From assembly GCA_033850885.1 (NCBI GenBank), contig JAWWPG010000021.1, forward strand, positions 62,001 to 126,000: a stretch of 64,000 nucleotides of DNA. The letters run 5' to 3'. Of the stretch, positions 57,923 to 64,000 are shown in pieces. This DNA comes from JAWWPG01 sp033850885. GTDB taxonomy: Bacteria; Actinomycetota; Actinomycetes; Propionibacteriales; Nocardioidaceae. The position numbers were made by a program, and so were the translations under genes. Within the stretch, counting starts at the first letter, position 1. Every line of letters begins with the position of its first letter. The notes under the pieces are model-generated. The model made no database searches. It saw only the letters and a list, made by a program, of their open reading frames with translations, and had not been told where the DNA came from.

Positions 57923-57924
57923 GT

Positions 57925-58116
57925 TCAGCCGTTACCCATACCCATTGCCCCCATGACCTTACCGACAACAGCGGACAACACGAGAATCCCCACCCCGATC
58001 CAGAACGTGACCCAGCTTCCGACCACCAGCCCGACGGCCCCGACGAGGAACGCGACAAGCGCGATGCAGACGGCTGTCCACGCTGCGGGGGTGTTGCCGT
58101 GATGCGCCTCGGGCAT
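57925..58116 (-). CDS. HGxxPAAWT-family small membrane protein
   Basis: A 63-residue protein with the diagnostic N-terminal HHGNTPAAWTAV (the HGxxPAAW(T) motif), followed by two hydrophobic segments, CIALVAFLVGAVGLVVGSW and WIGVGILVLSAVVGKVMG, and a Gly/Met end. Such proteins occur in actinobacterial trp clusters, often called TrpM-like, and their function is unknown. GAGAGGAG precedes the ATG. It lies between the TIGR02234 gene and trpC, all on one strand, so it should be expressed with the trp genes. Confidence 0.87.
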   Translation of the reverse strand: MPEAHHGNTPAAWTAVCIALVAFLVGAVGLVVGSWVTFWIGVGILVLSAVVGKVMGAMGMGNG

Positions 58117-58160
58117 GGCCGGCTGCTCCTCTCGTCGGCTCCTATTGTGACGTGCGCTGG

Positions 58161-58793
58161 TCAGGGTGCTTGCGTGGGGTCGCGTCCTTGGTCGATGGCC
58201 TGCCAGACGTCGGTCTCGCTGAGCTCCTCGTCGGATTTCGTGGTTGCGGCCTCACCCGCTCCCGGCGCTCGGGGGGCGTCGTACCGCGAGCCCATGACCG
58301 CCCACTGGTCGCCGTATGCGGCTGTTGCCGCCCCGGCGAGGGCCGTGCCGAGAGCGGAGGCAACCACCAGCCAGCGCCAGACCTGGGTGCTCGTCCGGTA
58401 CCCACCGTCCCCGGACCAGCCTTTCGCCGACAGAGCTGAGGTGAGGATCCCTGCCGAGCCGCTGGCGTCGATGACGGCGACGAGTACACCGACCGAGGCG
58501 ACCAGGATCGCCGCCCCGAGGCAGCGCCGTACCCAGCCCCGGGTGGCGACGATCGCGCCGAACGCCGCGAGCAGGACCACGCCGAGCGCCCCAGCCAGCG
58601 GCGCGAGATCGGCGCCCGACGCGGACGCGTGGATCGTCGGCAGTCCCCTGGTGGTGGCGGTGGCGGAGATCCACGGGCGAGAGGCGCCGACCGTGACTCC
58701 GGTCGCGCCGAGCAGGCCCACGATGAGCGCGGGGCCGTACAGCCGTCTGCCACTGCCGCGCGCGCCGTCACCCCGAGGTGTCACGGCACCCAT
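58161..58793 (-). CDS. TIGR02234-type tryptophan-associated membrane protein
   Basis: A 210-residue integral membrane protein (about four helices) of the Trp-associated family TIGR02234. The landmarks are GLLGATGVTVGASRPWIS at the first helix-loop, ALVVLLAAF-like helix 2, IDASGSAGILTSALSA in the middle, and WRWLVVASALGTALAG near 150. A role in tryptophan uptake or export is suggested only by association. The ATG at 58793 is chosen by similarity; an ATG 15 codons earlier is also open. It usually follows trpE, but here the upstream neighbour is a divergent, unrelated gene. A hydrophilic tail ends at QGRDPTQAP. Confidence 0.8.
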   Translation of the reverse strand: MGAVTPRGDGARGSGRRLYGPALIVGLLGATGVTVGASRPWISATATTRGLPTIHASASGADLAPLAGALGVVLLAAFGAIVATRGWVRRCLGAAILVASVGVLVAVIDASGSAGILTSALSAKGWSGDGGYRTSTQVWRWLVVASALGTALAGAATAAYGDQWAVMGSRYDAPRAPGAGEAATTKSDEELSETDVWQAIDQGRDPTQAP

Positions 58794-58807
58794 TGTGCCG
58801 CGCTCCG

Positions 58808-58813
58808 TACGAT
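58808..58813 (+). promoter_or_regulatory. -10 box of a likely leaderless promoter (TIGR03085 gene)
   Basis: TACGAT, 7 nt before the GTG at 58821; an ATG at 58812 lies in the box itself. No Shine-Dalgarno. The gap to the divergent TIGR02234 start at 58793 is only 27 bp. Confidence 0.4.
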
Positions 58814-58820
58814 GAAACGT

Positions 58821-59489
58821 GTGAGTCCCTTCGAGCACGACTACCCGGCCGCACCCGACGAGACGTCAGTCGCCCAGGTCGAACGGGCCCAGCTGTGCGA
58901 CCTGTTCGAGCAGGTCGGTCCGCATGCCCCCACCCTGTGCCGCGGCTGGGAGACCCACCACCTCGCCGCCCATCTGGTGGTCCGCGAGGGCACGCCGCTT
59001 GGGATCCTCAAGTCGATGGCGCGCGGCTCCGGCGACGCGGACGTGGAGCGGCTTGCGGGTGAGCGTGACTTCGCCTCCCTCGTCGACGAGATCCGCGGCG
59101 GTCCCCCGAGGCTGTCCCTGTTCGGGACCGGTCTGACGGACAAGGCGTTCAACGGGCTGGAGTTCCTCGTCCACCATGAGGACGTACGTCGGGCCCAGGC
59201 CGGTTTCGACCTCCGCGACCTGCCGGCGTGGGCGCGGGACGAGGTCTGGAGCGCGCTCAGTCTCGCTCTGCCCGGGCTGATGCGGAAGGCCCCCGTCGGG
59301 GTGGCGCTGCGGCGCAGCGACACCGGTGAGCTGAAGGTCGCCTCCAAGAAGCCCAAGGCCGTCGTCGTGGCCGGCCTTCCGGCCGAGCTGGCACTGTTCG
59401 CCTTCGGCCGGGGGTCGGTCGCCGACGTATCCCTCGACGGCAACCCGGCAGATGTGAAGACGCTCGCCTCGGCCCACTTCGGCTTCTGA
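58821..59489 (+). CDS. TIGR03085-family (mycothiol-isomerase-like) protein
   Basis: A 222-residue protein of the DinB/MDMPI N-terminal type, TIGR03085. The N-terminus shows ERAQLCDLFEQVGPHAPTLCRGWETHHLAAHLVVREG (residues about 20-57, shown in part), with the metal-ligand His in AAHLV. The second His pair is EFLVHHEDVRRAQAG near residue 115. Members bind metal and possibly mycothiol; no reaction is proven. The GTG at 58821 is preferred because TACGAT lies 7 nt upstream; ATG 58812 is the alternative. It is divergent from the trp cluster. Confidence 0.82.
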   Translation: MSPFEHDYPAAPDETSVAQVERAQLCDLFEQVGPHAPTLCRGWETHHLAAHLVVREGTPLGILKSMARGSGDADVERLAGERDFASLVDEIRGGPPRLSLFGTGLTDKAFNGLEFLVHHEDVRRAQAGFDLRDLPAWARDEVWSALSLALPGLMRKAPVGVALRRSDTGELKVASKKPKAVVVAGLPAELALFAFGRGSVADVSLDGNPADVKTLASAHFGF

Positions 59490-59567
59490 CATTCCCGAGG
59501 TCGGGTCGACGTCCTCGGGGCTGTCCGGTCGCCGGTTCGGCTCCCGTTTGGGTGGCGAGGGCGGTGT

Positions 59568-59573
59568 TAGGTT
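59568..59573 (+). promoter_or_regulatory. -10 box of a likely leaderless promoter (Lon-N domain gene)
   Basis: TAGGTT, 6 nt before the GTG at 59580, without a Shine-Dalgarno. It lies in the 90-bp gap after the TIGR03085 gene. Confidence 0.4.
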
Positions 59574-59579
59574 CGACGT

Positions 59580-60257
59580 GTGACCCAGCCGCTGCCGCTG
59601 TTCCCGTTGAACACCGTGCTCTTTCCCGGCGTCGTCATGCCGTTGCATGTGTTCGAGGACAGGTACCGGGCGCTGGTTCGTGACCTGATCGCACTTCCGG
59701 CGAGCCGCGACCGCGAGTTCGGTGTGGTGGCGATCAAGGTCGGCTACGAGGTCGGGGAACGCGGCGTGCACACCATCCAGCGGGTCGGCTGCGCGGCGCT
59801 CGTCACCCAGGTGACGGCCAACGACGACGGCACGTACGAGATCGTCGTCGTGGGAAGACGCCGGTTCCATGTGGAGGACCTCGACCCGAGCCACGCCTAC
59901 CTGCAGGCCGACGTCCAGTGGCTGGGCGACCCGAACGGAGCGTCTCCCGGCGAGATCGCGGCCGTCACCGAGACGGCGCACGACCTCTTCCGCGCCTACC
60001 GGGACACCCTCGAGGCCCTCCGTGGCGAGGACGTCCTCGAGGGTCCGACGCCTCGCGACCCCGTCGACCTGTCCTACACGCTGGCTGCGGCGATGGTGCT
60101 GAGCATGGCCGAGCGGCAGCTCCTGCTCGAGTGCCCGGACGTGACGAGCCGGCTCCGGATGGGTACGGCGCTGCTCAGGTCCGAGCTCAGAGCGATCAGC
60201 GCCATCGCCTCCCTGCCGGCCACGTCGCTGGCTCGAACCCAGTGGTGCCCCAACTAG
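59580..60257 (+). CDS. Lon N-terminal (substrate-binding) domain protein
   Basis: A 225-residue stand-alone Lon N-terminal domain protein. It has LPLFPLNTVLFPGVVMPLHVFEDRYR (residues 4-29, shown in part), the hallmark of the domain, and DGTYEIVVVGRRRFHVEDLD near residue 95. The C-terminal 100 residues are helical. There is no ATPase or protease domain, so it is not Lon itself; such proteins may bind unfolded substrates or adapt them to a protease. The GTG start is 6 nt after TAGGTT. It is 92 bp upstream of the PAP2 gene. Confidence 0.87.
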   Translation: MTQPLPLFPLNTVLFPGVVMPLHVFEDRYRALVRDLIALPASRDREFGVVAIKVGYEVGERGVHTIQRVGCAALVTQVTANDDGTYEIVVVGRRRFHVEDLDPSHAYLQADVQWLGDPNGASPGEIAAVTETAHDLFRAYRDTLEALRGEDVLEGPTPRDPVDLSYTLAAAMVLSMAERQLLLECPDVTSRLRMGTALLRSELRAISAIASLPATSLARTQWCPN

Positions 60258-60349
60258 GGTGCGACGCAGATGCTGAGGCGGGCGGGGCACGTCTTGATGT
60301 CCGTGACACCCTTGGCGTCAAACGGCAGTCCACGACCCTGAGGGGGACC

Positions 60350-61207
60350 ATGGCCGCGCGGCTCGAGCTTGGTTCGCCCTCGGGCGGGCCGGCGGCCCCC
60401 TCTCGTCGCGATGTCCCGAGTGCCCTTCGTGCTCTCGCCGTCGCTGCAGCCGCCGCCATGTCGGTCGTCGGTCTCTTCGAGTTCTTCGTGCGGACCCACG
60501 AGGGACAGCGTCTCGACCAGGTCGCGCTCAACCATGTCGGCAGCTCGGACCACACGAGGACGTTGGTGGCCAGCCTGCTGCAGGACATCACGGTGGGTGG
60601 CCTGACCGTGGTGCTGATCGCCTGTGCAGTGGTCGCCTTCGTACGTCGGCGGTGGGCGCTCGCCGCCGGCGCATTCGTCATCGTGGCCGGTGCCATCGCG
60701 ACCACCGAGATCCTGAAGCATTTCGTGCTGATCCGGCCCGATCTCGGTTACAAGAGCACCAACAGCCTGCCCAGCGGTCACACGACGGTCGTCGCCTCGC
60801 TCGTGCTCGCCGCGCTGCTCGTCGTACCCCTCGCGGGACGCTGGGCTGTCGCGCTGGCCGGCTCGGTGGGGATCTCCGTGACAGGCGTCGGGACCGTCGT
60901 CGCGACGTGGCACCGCCCCAGCGACGTGGTCGCCGCACTTGCGGTGACGCTGGCGTGGGGCGCCGTGGTGCTGGCGGTGCTCAGCCTCACCCACGGGACC
61001 GAGCCCGCGTCCCGGCCCACCGCCCGCCCGTTCGCGCTCATTGCCGGCCTGGCCATCGCCGCGGCCCTGTTCATCGCCCTCGGGGTGCGCCCCGACGGGA
61101 CCGTCAAGGATCTGCTCGTGCACCTCATCACGATGTGCGGCCTGGCGACCCTGGGAGCCGGTGTGGTCGGCCTGTTCACCTGGATGGTCGACACCCGCTT
61201 CTCATGA
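60350..61207 (+). CDS. PAP2-family phosphatase (membrane)
   Basis: A 285-residue integral membrane phosphatase with about six helices. The PAP2 signature is present: KHFVLIRPDL (motif 1, KxxxxxxRP), LPSGHTT (motif 2, PSGH), and WHRPSD (motif 3, xHRPSD-like, with the catalytic His). It probably dephosphorylates lipid or isoprenoid phosphates such as phosphatidic acid or undecaprenyl pyrophosphate at the outer face. GAGGGGG lies just before the ATG. It converges on the DUF3352 gene, separated by a long inverted repeat. Confidence 0.87.
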   Translation: MAARLELGSPSGGPAAPSRRDVPSALRALAVAAAAAMSVVGLFEFFVRTHEGQRLDQVALNHVGSSDHTRTLVASLLQDITVGGLTVVLIACAVVAFVRRRWALAAGAFVIVAGAIATTEILKHFVLIRPDLGYKSTNSLPSGHTTVVASLVLAALLVVPLAGRWAVALAGSVGISVTGVGTVVATWHRPSDVVAALAVTLAWGAVVLAVLSLTHGTEPASRPTARPFALIAGLAIAAALFIALGVRPDGTVKDLLVHLITMCGLATLGAGVVGLFTWMVDTRFS

Positions 61208-61220
61208 CGCAGGGCCGTCC

Positions 61221-61290
61221 CCCCGCGAATTGCGGGAAAGTGCACCTCGTCCGGCCCCGCCCAGGGTGAACTATCCCGCAATTCGCGGGG
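61221..61290. repeat. Long inverted repeat between convergent PAP2 and DUF3352 genes
   Basis: Perfect 17-bp arms at 61221-61237 and 61274-61290, each running CCCCGCGAATTGCGGGA or its complement. The match extends inward through AAAGTGCACC / GGTGAACTAT, giving 26-base arms with two mismatches and an 18-nt centre. Each arm can also fold alone (CCCGC-GAATT-GCGGG). It lies in the 103-bp gap between the two genes. It may act as a bidirectional terminator, but its size and self-symmetry also fit a dispersed repeat element. No T-tract. Confidence 0.7.
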
Positions 61291-61310
61291 AGGTTGGCGG
61301 GTGGTCAGGG

Positions 61311-62939
61311 TTAGCTGTCGACCGACAGGCGGAGTGTCACGTGCTGGTAGTGGCCGTCGACGTGCGCCGCGACACCGAATGCCTTCAAGGGCTGCACGTT
61401 GTCGATGGCCTGCTGTGGTGCGCCACCTCGACTCATGGACTGGATGATCTGGGCCTTGACCGCGTCGAAGTTGAAGAAGAGGACGAACTCCTGGTCGGCA
61501 CCGTCGTTGACGACCGACTTGAACGCGTCGGTCTCACCGAGGTTTCCGTCCAACGCGCCCAGCTTGTTGGCGTAGGCCCCGTTGGTGGCAACGGCGATCC
61601 CGTTAGGGAAGTCCCTCTTGGACAACGGGAGGTCGGCCCCGAAGTTCACATTGATGGCGTGAACAAGCCTGTTGTAGAGCGCGTCCAGCTTGGCCGGGTC
61701 ATTGGTGATTCGGATCCCGTAGTTGAGCTGCGACGGGTCGCCGCTGCCCAGCGCGGTCGCATTCAGACCCTTGTTGTCGAGCGCGAGCAGGATGTTCTGG
61801 CCGAACAACGTCTCGATGTCTCCGGGCAACCTGAATCCGGTCTGTGCCTCGAAGAGCGAGATCTGCTGGTCGATGCCTGGGCTCTGCGATCTCGCCTTGG
61901 CGAGGCTGTGCTTCCAGATGTCGGCGATCCGCTGGTCGCCTCCCGACTCCGAGAGTGCGAACACCGTCGAGCTCGGCAGGTTCACGATGGGGTTGTCACC
62001 GATGGCGAGCGGCTGCGTGTCGCCGTAGATCGAGGTGGCAACCTCGACGTGGTCGCTGGCGAAACGGAAGGTCGCGGCGATCCGCGTGGTCGCGGAGGTC
62101 ACGGCGTGGAGCTCGGCCGCGGGCACGGAGGCTCCTGCGATGGCGGCGACGGCGCCCCCGACGTCGACCCACGTCGTGATGACGCCGGGGTCGCCGAGAG
62201 AGCCTGTGTCCGCCTTGAACTCGGCGTTGTCGGCCAGCGAGTGGTTCGCCGCGGACTTGGCGTAGGCGTCGGCCTGTGCCTGCGTGTGCGCAAGCAGGAG
62301 ATAGCCGTTGGCGAACGCCATGCCGGCTAAACCTGCGGAGCCGCCCGAGCCCGTACCCTGACACGCCTCGAGCGCGTGGACGCCCTGACGGGCGGCGTTC
62401 TCGTCCCCTACCTGCAGGGCGTAGGCGAAGGGCTCCGTCTGGTGCGCGACGTGCGGCATCACGGCCAGACCGAAACGCTCTCCGAGCCACGGCTGTACGT
62501 CGTGGGTGTAGCTGAGTCCCGAACAGTGCGCGGAGCCGAGGGCCTTCTCGACGAGGATCTCGCGGATGTCGGTGTTCGGGTTGGTGATACCGGACGTGTC
62601 ACGGAACGCGGGGAAGTGACCGAGGAAACGAAGCGCGTCGATCTTCTGTGCGGCAGTGGGGTTCAGGTCGATCCCGGCGTACAGAACGGCGTTGCCGGGC
62701 AGCGCCTCGGCTGCCTGCGGACCTGCCCGGAAGATCTGGAACGGATTTGCCTCGTAGAACGCGAAGGCGCCGCCGCCGAGCATCACGGTGAGGACGACGG
62801 AGAGCGCGAGGATCTTCAGCCCACGATGGCTGACCCGCCGAGGCCGGTACGGCGGTTGCGAGCCCACCGGCCAGTACCCGGGATCAGCCGAGCCCCGCGG
62901 TGGGCCAGGCATGCCGGGTGGAGGAGTCGTGCCGGCCAT
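61311..62939 (-). CDS. DUF3352 domain membrane-anchored protein
   Basis: A 542-residue protein with a Pro/Gly-rich cytoplasmic start (residues 1-35), one transmembrane helix (LKILALSVVLTVMLGGGAFAFYEANP, residues 41-66, shown in part) and a large external domain of family DUF3352. Typical stretches are LPGNAVLYAGIDLNPTAAQKIDALRFL and a C-terminal DADLPLSK-type segment. No activity is known; it is probably on the outer face and may act in the envelope. GAAGGA precedes the ATG. Its first 56 bp overlap the end of the DUF2567 gene on the same strand. The C-terminus ends at HVTLRLSVDS. Confidence 0.85.
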   Translation of the reverse strand: MAGTTPPPGMPGPPRGSADPGYWPVGSQPPYRPRRVSHRGLKILALSVVLTVMLGGGAFAFYEANPFQIFRAGPQAAEALPGNAVLYAGIDLNPTAAQKIDALRFLGHFPAFRDTSGITNPNTDIREILVEKALGSAHCSGLSYTHDVQPWLGERFGLAVMPHVAHQTEPFAYALQVGDENAARQGVHALEACQGTGSGGSAGLAGMAFANGYLLLAHTQAQADAYAKSAANHSLADNAEFKADTGSLGDPGVITTWVDVGGAVAAIAGASVPAAELHAVTSATTRIAATFRFASDHVEVATSIYGDTQPLAIGDNPIVNLPSSTVFALSESGGDQRIADIWKHSLAKARSQSPGIDQQISLFEAQTGFRLPGDIETLFGQNILLALDNKGLNATALGSGDPSQLNYGIRITNDPAKLDALYNRLVHAINVNFGADLPLSKRDFPNGIAVATNGAYANKLGALDGNLGETDAFKSVVNDGADQEFVLFFNFDAVKAQIIQSMSRGGAPQQAIDNVQPLKAFGVAAHVDGHYQHVTLRLSVDS

Positions 62940-63561
62940 TGTCGTCCTTCGCTGTCAAAACCGTCGAAGCATCGTGGGGGTGTGTGGAGAGCGTACGTGA
63001 TGTTTGAGGATTTTGTGGGGGATCGTCCGATCGGTTCCAACCGGCGATGGCGGCGAGCGCGCCCAGCAGACCACCGATGGGCCAGCCCAGGTAGGCGACC
63101 CAGGTGTCGACGCCGGCCCTGACCTGGATCAGGTCGCCGACCTGGGCATGGGCGATCTCTGCTCGCGGGTCAGGCCCGAAGGAGTGCACGCCCAGGTACC
63201 GGCTGCCGATCGAGCCGACCACGCACAGCACGAGGACCGCTGCGACGCTCAGCCAGCCGAACCGCTGCCCGAACCAGCCGATGACCAGCCCCGCTACCAG
63301 CCCGAACGCGGCTCCGATGACGATGAACCACAGCGTGACGCCCGCCTGCTGGTTGAGGCCCTGCTCTCCCAGGTACACGCCGCCGTTCGAGAAGAGCGGA
63401 GCCTTCGGCGGGTCTGACACGGTCACCCACAGCCACCCGGCGAGCGGGGCCAGCACCAGGCCGGCCAGGGCCGAGCCACCGAACAGCACGACCAGCGCCC
63501 TGGCAGCCCACGGCGTCGACCTGCCTTCGACGTACGTCGTCGTCGCGTCGTGGGCTGCCAC
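62884..63561 (-). CDS. DUF2567 membrane protein
   Basis: A 225-residue protein of the DUF2567 type. Four hydrophobic segments are visible: ALVVLFGGSALAGLVLAPLAGW, VTLWFIVIGAAFGLVAGLVIGW, LSVAAVLVLCVVGSIGS and WPIGGLLGALAAIAGW. A loop with VGDLIQVRAGVDTWVAYLG precedes the last helix, and a hydrophilic tail (residues 175-225) follows. Function unknown. TAGGAT lies 7 nt before the GTG start on the minus strand, suggesting a leaderless transcript. It overlaps DUF3352 by 56 bp and follows dnaE by 18 bp. Confidence 0.8.
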   Translation of the reverse strand: MAAHDATTTYVEGRSTPWAARALVVLFGGSALAGLVLAPLAGWLWVTVSDPPKAPLFSNGGVYLGEQGLNQQAGVTLWFIVIGAAFGLVAGLVIGWFGQRFGWLSVAAVLVLCVVGSIGSRYLGVHSFGPDPRAEIAHAQVGDLIQVRAGVDTWVAYLGWPIGGLLGALAAIAGWNRSDDPPQNPQTSRTLSTHPHDASTVLTAKDDNGRHDSSTRHAWPTAGLG

Positions 63562-63568
63562 GCCCTCG

Positions 63569-63574
63569 ATCCTA
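63569..63574 (-). promoter_or_regulatory. -10 box of a likely leaderless promoter (DUF2567 gene)
   Basis: TAGGAT on the minus strand, 7 nt before the GTG at 63561, with no Shine-Dalgarno. It lies in the 18-bp gap after dnaE. Confidence 0.35.
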
Positions 63575-63579
63575 GTGGC

Positions 63580-64000
63580 TCATGCGGACAGGCAGGCCGG
63601 ACCGAGCAGCGCCTTCAGGTCGGCCATCAGCGCGGGCGTCGGGGCGACCCGCAGCCGCTCGTCGAGCCGCATGACCGTGACCCGTCCAGCTGAGAGCAGC
63701 CGCAGGTGCACCTCGGCCACCCCGGGGTGGGTGGCGAGCACGTCCTTCAGCTGCTCCACCACGGGCGCCGTGACCCGGACCGCGGGCAGCGCGATCACGA
63801 CGGGCTGGTCACCTGCTCCATGGGAGAGGTCCAGCGGCGCGATGTCGGTGCACTTGAGCTCGAGTGCCTCGTCCCGGCCCCGGGTGACCCGGCCGGTGAC
63901 CCGAACGACCGAGTCCTCCACGAGGAGGGTTGACGAGCGCTGGTAGTCGCGGGGGAAGAGCAGCACGTTGACAGCGCCCTCGAGGTCCTCGATGGTGATG
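63580..64000 (-). CDS. dnaE: DNA polymerase III alpha subunit, C-terminal end (partial)
   Basis: The 3' end of a gene that runs off the window on the minus strand; 139 residues are visible. ITIEDLEGAVNVLLFPRDYQRSSTLLVEDSVVRVTGRVTRG (the OB-fold domain, shown in part), and VVIALPAVRVTAPVVEQLKDVLATHPGVAEVHLRLL near the end, are close to the C-terminus of actinobacterial DnaE1, including the final MADLKALLGPACL. This polymerase is the replicative core. A GTG at 63966 could be mistaken for a start but lies inside the OB domain, and the frame stays open to the window edge. Confidence 0.85.
   Translation of the reverse strand, partial: ITIEDLEGAVNVLLFPRDYQRSSTLLVEDSVVRVTGRVTRGRDEALELKCTDIAPLDLSHGAGDQPVVIALPAVRVTAPVVEQLKDVLATHPGVAEVHLRLLSAGRVTVMRLDERLRVAPTPALMADLKALLGPACLSA

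Overview
The window is a gene-dense, GC-rich stretch of bacterial chromosome, almost certainly from an actinobacterium of the class Actinomycetes. The evidence is a mycothiol-dependent maleylpyruvate-isomerase-type protein, an F420-dependent oxidoreductase, DUF7455 and DUF4192 proteins, an LprG/P55-type lipoprotein-exporter pair, two sigma-70 factors of the HrdB/SigB kind, and a trp cluster carrying the actinobacterial TIGR02234 and HGxxPAAWT membrane proteins. Many genes start with GTG, and many appear to be leaderless. A member of the Nocardioidaceae or a relative is plausible, but the sequence alone does not settle the genus. I see no plasmid, prophage, insertion sequence or CRISPR array. 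This is mainly core chromosome.

Layout. 1-8.4 kb: end of an LprG-like lipoprotein gene, P55-like exporter, parE, DUF7455 protein, a secreted seven-bladed RCC1 protein, primary sigma factor rpoD, a Lys/Ala-rich basic protein and a universal stress protein. 8.5-14.4 kb: GCS2-family carboxylate-amine ligase, DUF4192 protein, DNA polymerase IV, a transporter and a PaiB-like protein. 14.4-18.6 kb: 5-oxoprolinase operon pxpABC, divergent from an ArsR regulator-transporter pair across a perfect palindrome. 18.6-25.3 kb: oligopeptidase B, a second sigma factor, coaE, a secreted SGNH hydrolase and rpsA. 25.4-39.8 kb: accessory metabolism and stress genes (kinase-like protein, transporter, regulator, F420 enzyme, sirtuin, methyltransferase, P450 with a TetR regulator, thioesterase, DksA-like protein, M15-like lipoprotein). 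39.8-46.5 kb: polA, hotdog thioesterase, acetyltransferase, tRNA-Leu(CAA), GH3 glycosidase and pyruvate kinase. 46.5-58.8 kb: gltBD, an iron-transporter-like protein, lgt, SCO1, trpCBA and two Trp-associated membrane proteins. 58.8-64 kb: a TIGR03085 protein, Lon-N domain protein, PAP2 phosphatase, a large inverted repeat, DUF3352 and DUF2567 proteins, and the 3' end of dnaE.

How it works together. Housekeeping blocks (replication and repair: parE, dinB, polA, dnaE; transcription and translation: two sigma factors, rpsA, a SpoU methylase, tRNA-Leu; nitrogen and carbon: gltBD, trpCBA, pyk) are interspersed with small regulated modules. Genes are packed with 4-bp start/stop overlaps.

Two structural habits stand out. 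First, at least thirteen starts have a TANNNT -10 box 6-8 nt upstream and no Shine-Dalgarno. Second, at several convergent gene ends the two stop codons lie within the arms of one short hairpin. I found no clearly new multi-gene system. The points most worth checking are the RCC1 gene with an extra coding tail in the -1 frame, the 17-bp-phased GGTAT operator between the P450 and TetR genes, the palindromes at the two ArsR promoters, and the long inverted repeat at 61.2 kb.
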